Shown piece by piece: positions 60,720 to 64,000 of a stretch of 64,000 nt of DNA. Within the stretch, counting starts at the first letter, position 1; each line of letters opens with the position of its first letter. The notes beneath the pieces are model-generated. The model saw only the letters and a list, made by a program, of their open reading frames with translations, was not told where the DNA came from and did no database searches. This stretch comes from Streptomyces sp. NBC_00273. Its GTDB lineage: Bacteria; Actinomycetota; Actinomycetes; Streptomycetales; Streptomycetaceae. The position numbers and the translations under genes are program-made. Where the stretch lies: positions 8,943,001-9,007,000 of the forward strand of contig NZ_CP108067.1 of the NCBI RefSeq assembly GCF_036178145.1. Direction: 5' to 3'.

Positions 60720-61111
60720 GGGCGCGCGGAAGCCGGCTCGCCGTCAGGCGGTTCACCCGGTAGCCGAACGGTCCGCGGACCGTCCGGGCCCGCGCGCGGG
60801 CTCGTCACCGCATCGATCCGGTCACCCTGGTGGGCCGTTCGGCGCACCGTGCGCGGCCGCCACCTGGGCCGCAGGTGCGGGAGGTCGCGTCACGCCGGTC
60901 GACGCACCGCGCTTCTGCGTGGCGCGGGCCTGCGGGCACCCGGCGGGAGCTGCGGGAACGTCCCTCGAGTCTCCGACATCCGAACGGACTGTCCGTAATT
61001 CGACCGCCCATGTGCGGAGGTCCTTCACGCCTGGCAGGCTCAGGCTCGCTTGAGCGCTACATGGAAGTTCTAGCGCCCCCAACAGCCTTCGATCCGAAAG
61101 TGGGCCTTGTC
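60687..61111. other. gene-free region before the SSI gene
   Basis: 425 bp holding the tandem repeat above and a 16-bp perfect palindrome ACGGTCCGCGGACCGT (60768-60783). No frame has both a start and credible protein sequence. The last 80 bp, less GC-rich (around TTGAGC at 61049), probably contain the SSI promoter. Confidence 0.4.
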
Positions 61112-61537
61112 ATGCGCCACCGCTTAGCCGCCGTCTCCGCCGCCACTCTCCTCTGCCTCGCCGGCACCGCGGGCCTGGCGGAGGCGAGCCCCGCGAGCCC
61201 GCACGGACCCTCCGCGATGGTCCTCACCGTCATGCAGGGGGACGACGTCGCCACGGGCACGGTCCTGCGGGCGGTGGTCCTCAGCTGTGGCTACACCGCC
61301 GAGGGCACGCACCCCGCCCCCCGGGCCGCGTGCGACGCCCTCAACGCCACCGAAGGCGAGCTCGACCGCCTGCTGGCCGCTCCGGATCCGGGCCGGGCGT
61401 GCTCGAGGCGCCAGGACCCCGTCACCATCACCGCGGACGGCGCATGGGGTGACGGCCGCGTCGCATGGAAGCACACCTTCCGCAATGCGTGCGTGATGTC
61501 CGCGACCCTGAACGGCAACGCCCTCTACGCGTTCTGA
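61112..61537 (+). CDS. subtilisin inhibitor-like (SSI) protease inhibitor, P1 Arg
   Basis: 141 residues. The signal peptide (1-25) ends LAEA. The mature protein shows PSAMVLTVMQG, GTHPAPRAACDAL, DPVTITADGAW, WKHTFRNACVMSATLNG and C-terminal ALYAF, all features of the SSI family. The four Cys (59, 74, 97 and one near 130) are placed for the two SSI disulfides. The reactive loop reads CSRRQDPV, where typical SSI has CPMVYDPV, so the P1 residue is Arg99. It would favour trypsin-like proteases instead of subtilisin. ATG 61112 lies after GTGGG. Confidence 0.92.
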   Translation: MRHRLAAVSAATLLCLAGTAGLAEASPASPHGPSAMVLTVMQGDDVATGTVLRAVVLSCGYTAEGTHPAPRAACDALNATEGELDRLLAAPDPGRACSRRQDPVTITADGAWGDGRVAWKHTFRNACVMSATLNGNALYAF

Positions 61538-61542
61538 CGCTC

Positions 61543-61584
61543 CCGCCTCCCGCCTCCCGGCTCCTGCCTCTCGCCTCTCGCCTT
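61543..61584. repeat. heptanucleotide tandem repeat (CCGCCTC)
   Basis: Six head-to-tail heptamers (CCGCCTC, CCGCCTC, CCGGCTC, CTGCCTC, TCGCCTC, TCGCCTT), nearly pure pyrimidine, lie between the convergent SSI and TspO stop codons. Confidence 0.75.
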
Positions 61585-61595
61585 TCCGCCCCGGT

Positions 61596-62102
61596 CTACG
61601 GGTTGAGGTGCCAGATGGCCGCGTTGAGCGCCGTCGCGTAGGCCACCCACAGCAGGTACGGCAGGAGCAGCACGGCGGCGGCGCGGTGCAGGGGCCGGAA
61701 GCGGGCCGCCGTGACGCCGATGGCGACCAGGAGCAGGAGGATGTCGGCCAGGGCGAAGCCGTACCTGTGGACACCGAAGAACAGCGGTGTCCACAGGAGG
61801 TTCAGGAGGAGTTGGGCGGACCACCAGGTGAGGGCCCGCCGTACGCGCGGGCGGTCCGGACGGCGCCAGACCAGCCAGGCGGCGATTGCGATCGTGGCGT
61901 ACAGCACGGTCCAGACCGGGCCGAAGACCCAGGCGGGCGGTGCCCACGACGGCAGCTCCAGCGAACGGTAGACCGTGCCCGCGTCGGCCGAGGCGAGGGC
62001 GCCGGCGAACGCGACGCCGTACGTCACGGCGAGGAACGCGACGAGAGACCGTCGGCTTCCGGTTCTGTGCGGTGGCGGTGCAGGTGTTGCGGACGATGTC
62101 AC
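61596..62102 (-). CDS. TspO/MBR family membrane protein
   Basis: 168 residues with five TM helices. The diagnostic segments are LELPSWAPPAWVFGPVWTVLYATIAIAAWLVWR, WWSAQLLLNLLWTPLFFGVHRYG and LLLPYLLWVAYATALNAAIW(H)LN. TspO binds porphyrins and cholesterol-like ligands and is linked to tetrapyrrole and stress control. GTG 62102 follows GGGAGG. The long upstream in-frame extension is Arg/Pro-rich junk and was rejected. Confidence 0.93.
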   Translation of the reverse strand: MTSSATPAPPPHRTGSRRSLVAFLAVTYGVAFAGALASADAGTVYRSLELPSWAPPAWVFGPVWTVLYATIAIAAWLVWRRPDRPRVRRALTWWSAQLLLNLLWTPLFFGVHRYGFALADILLLLVAIGVTAARFRPLHRAAAVLLLPYLLWVAYATALNAAIWHLNP

Positions 62103-62248
62103 GTCCGGCCTCCCCGTGGTCTCGACGTCACCCGGCGCGGGGAGGGCCCGGAACCCGGGATCGACCGGCCGCCTCCCGTGCCCTCTCTTCCGCCCGCGCG
62201 CGGCTCCCGGATGCGGGCGGCGCCGATCGGATGCGGCGGGCGCGGCGC

Positions 62249-62283
62249 GGGGCCGGCGGCCACCTCGGGTGGCGGCCGGCCCC
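62249..62283 (-). terminator. possible hairpin terminator
   Basis: GGGGCCGGCGGCCACC (62249-62264) pairs with 62268-62283 with one mismatch and a 3-nt loop. It lies 123 bp beyond the stop of the secreted protein gene and 147 bp before the TspO start. The remaining 62103-62405 gap has no gene I can support. Confidence 0.5.
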
Positions 62284-62405
62284 GGCGGGTCGGAGGTCGG
62301 GCACGGGGGGTCGGGGTGGGGCCGCCGTGCCAGGGACACCCCCGTCACGGGCGTACCGCTCTCTCCCTGGGCGCGGCGGGTGGCGGCCCGCCGGGGGTGC
62401 GCGGG

Positions 62406-62831
62406 TCAGTTCTGCCAGGGCGTCCAGCTGCCGCTGTTCAGGCGGTGGCGGGACCAGCGCTCACCGTCCATGCCGACGATCGAGATGGTCGGGTTCCAGG
62501 TGTTGTTGCCTTCGATGCGGACCCCACTGCGCACCGTCCCGCCCATGGAGGTCCAGTCGCTCCACGAGCCCCCGGCGTACTGCCAGCGGGTCCACACCGC
62601 GAAGTCGGTGCCGACGATGAAGACCTGACGGTTTCCGGCCGGGTACGTCATCCAGGCCTCGCCGTACTCGCAGATGTAGTCACCGCCGAGCCCGGACACG
62701 TGACAGAAGCCGGCAGCGGCGGCGGGCGCCGCCGCCTGCGCCGGGGCGGCGGTGACGCCGGCGAGGGCGGCCCCGGAGAGCGCGAGCGTGGTGACCGCGA
62801 GGGCGGAGCGGCGGAGGATGGCCAAGGTCAT
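62406..62831 (-). CDS. secreted beta-propeller/lectin-like small protein
   Basis: 141 residues. The signal peptide (about 1-34, ends AQAAA) precedes two Cys near the mature start (FCHVSG, ICEYGE), then Trp-rich blade-like units TRWQYAGGSWSDWTSMGG and ISIVGMDGERWSRHRLNSGSWTPWQN, which resemble PLL- or tectonin-like propeller repeats. It could bind carbohydrate. The start follows GGGGAG. The SARP gene is divergent, with an 11-bp direct-repeat array between them. Confidence 0.75.
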   Translation of the reverse strand: MTLAILRRSALAVTTLALSGAALAGVTAAPAQAAAPAAAAGFCHVSGLGGDYICEYGEAWMTYPAGNRQVFIVGTDFAVWTRWQYAGGSWSDWTSMGGTVRSGVRIEGNNTWNPTISIVGMDGERWSRHRLNSGSWTPWQN

Positions 62832-62892
62832 GTGGGTACTCCCCAATCGGGATGACGGAACGACTTGACGCCCCGAACACTTCCACCGGCCG

Positions 62893-62925
62893 CAAACGAT
62901 GCTCTAACGGTCCGCTAACGCTCCG
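62893..62925. promoter_or_regulatory. three 11-bp direct repeats (SARP-type site)
   Basis: CAAACGATGCT, CTAACGGTCCG, CTAACGCTCCG run without gap (62893-62903, 62904-62914, 62915-62925). On the minus strand the units contain CGTTTG, CGTTAG and CGTTAG at 11-bp spacing, the periodicity used by SARP/OmpR-type DNA-binding domains. The array lies between the secreted protein (start 62831) and SARP (start 63093). Confidence 0.6.
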
Positions 62926-63092
62926 CCGATGCCGCATCGACCCCCTGTGCATTCGAGAGCGGAACATGCGTTCCATGTTTGGCCGAGGGCGTACTCATGT
63001 CGCCGGAACAATCCGACTTATCCTCGGGCGGGGGCCGTCATTACGTGAACAGAACGGTACGAAGCAGTACGGATCGACAAGGGTGGGGTCTG

Positions 63093-64000
63093 TGCAGTTC
63101 CGTGTGTTGGGGCCGGTCTCCGTAACGACGGCGAACGGAGGTCCGCTCCCGCTCGGCCCTGCCAAACGACGGAGCCTGCTGGCCATGTTGCTGGCCCACC
63201 CGAACGCGCCGGTCGGTGTCGAGCGGCTCACCGAGGCCCTGTGGGACGAGGAGCCGCCGCGACACGCGCGCACCGTGCTCCAGGGGCACGTCTCCCGGCT
63301 CCGGGCGGTCTTCGCGCAGTACGACGCCGCCGCGCACGGCGTGGAACTCCTCACCCAGGGCGCGGCGTACCGGCTGCGCCTGCCGGAGACGCTCGTGGAC
63401 GCCCACCGTTTCGAGGAGTCGCTCCGGCTCGTCCGGCGGAGCTCGGACCCGCGGGAGGTCGTGGCGGTCCTCCGCGAGGCGCTCGGGCTGTGGCAGGGGC
63501 CGGCGTTCGCCGGGACCGTGCACAGTGCACCGCTGGAGGCACCCGCGCAGGCGTTGGAGGAGCTGCGGCTGACGGCAGTGGAGGCGTTGGCGCGCGCGTA
63601 CGGGCAGCTGGGCGACCACGGCGCGGCCGCTGCCGTGCTGCGCACCGAGGCCGCTGCGCACCCCCTGCGCGAGCCGCTCGTGGCGCAACTGATGCTGGCG
63701 CTGGCCCGGGCGGGCCGGCAGGCGGACGCGCTGGACCGGTTCCACCGCACGCGGAAGCTGCTCGCCGAGGAGATCGGCGTCGACCCCGCACCGGTGCTCA
63801 TCGACGCGTACCACGCCCTCCTGCGCACGGACGCACACGCCCGGGCCCACCCCGACACCGACGCGGACGCCGATGCCCACGCCCATGCCCACGCGGACGT
63901 CGACAACGGGACCGCCCTGCCGCCCGCCGCCATGGCCCACGCGGCCGCCGCGGGGCCCGCCACCACGCCCCAGCTGCTGCCCCGCCGGCCACGGGGCTTC
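63093..64000 (+). CDS. SARP/AfsR-like transcriptional activator (3' truncated by window)
   Basis: 302 codons are present, running off the end. GTG 63093 follows AGGGTGGGG. The winged helix (about 1-95, QFRVLGPVSV, LGPAKRRSLLAMLLAHPNAPVGVERLTEALWDEEPP, VLQGHVSRLRAVF) and the bacterial transcriptional activation domain (about 100-245, DAHRFEESLRLV, WQGPAFAGTV, LAEEIGVDPAPVLIDAYHALL) are complete. Then comes a His/Asp/Ala-rich linker (about 250-272) and PQLLPRRPRGF at the edge, where an NB-ARC domain usually begins. It is probably an AfsR-like SARP with an ATPase domain. GGAAC-ATGC-GTTCC at 62961-62974 may also be a regulatory site. Confidence 0.9.

Noticed and set aside
62103..62348. N-terminal extension of TspO
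   Set aside because: Arg/Pro-rich sequence unlike the family; the GTG at 62102 has GGGAGG at the right distance.
1..64000. tRNA, rRNA, CRISPR arrays, insertion sequences or prophage genes
   Set aside because: I looked for T-loop-like GGTTCRA contexts, regularly spaced repeats, transposase and integrase motifs and terminal inverted repeats, and found none I could support. A covariance-model scan would settle RNA genes.

Overview
This 64-kb window is high-GC actinobacterial chromosome, almost certainly from Streptomyces or a close relative (Streptomycetaceae). The signs are third-position GC bias in nearly every gene, frequent GTG starts, a Streptomyces subtilisin-inhibitor (SSI) gene, a SARP regulator, PadR, LysR and MarR regulators beside small enzyme genes, a Ser/Thr kinase next to an FHA protein, and DmdR/IdeR-type iron boxes. 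I see no rRNA, tRNA, CRISPR array, transposase or phage gene. The layout looks like a chromosome arm of many short transcription units, not one large biosynthetic cluster.

Layout. 0-8 kb: the tail of a methyltransferase gene, an alpha/beta hydrolase, an EF-G-like GTPase behind a 39-codon leader ORF, an SNase-like protein, and a two-component system divergent from a PepSY-like membrane protein with a clear operator between them. 7.6-15 kb: an FAD monooxygenase, a secreted GH15-like glucan hydrolase, a sigma factor coupled to an IclR-domain regulator, a CYTH-like protein and a HAD phosphatase. 15-22 kb: an alkylsulfatase-type metallo-beta-lactamase-fold enzyme, a dienelactone hydrolase-like protein, RidA, a methyltransferase, a PadR/membrane-protein pair and an NADP(F420)-binding oxidoreductase. 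22-30 kb: an extracytoplasmic block with a lipoprotein, a CAP-domain secreted protein, a split DsbD/CcdA thiol-reduction operon and a two-component system. The CAP gene and the Dsb operon have matching bipartite promoters with identical spacing. 30-46 kb: mixed enzymes and regulators, including a 1601-residue protein of unknown function, ammonia-dependent NAD synthetase, a PAS-PP2C phosphatase, arylamine N-acetyltransferase and an MFS/LysR pair.

46-53 kb is the most accessory-looking part. It has a low-GC CoaD paralogue, then divergent formyltransferase and ornithine N-hydroxylase genes separated by two iron boxes, with an amidohydrolase 12 bp behind the hydroxylase and an ABC-2-type permease. 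No NRPS or NIS synthetase lies in the window, so these genes either supply a distant assembly line or form an unrecognised pathway. 53-58 kb: MarR, a membrane Ser/Thr kinase and a divergent FHA-FAD monooxygenase fusion, followed by a freshly broken gene. 58-64 kb: unknown genes, an SSI protease inhibitor with arginine at the predicted P1 site, TspO, a secreted beta-propeller-like protein, and a SARP/AfsR-like regulator cut by the window edge, with 11-bp direct repeats in its upstream region.

Everything here was read by eye. Start codons were chosen from Shine-Dalgarno placement and family length; functions come from motifs, not from database searches.
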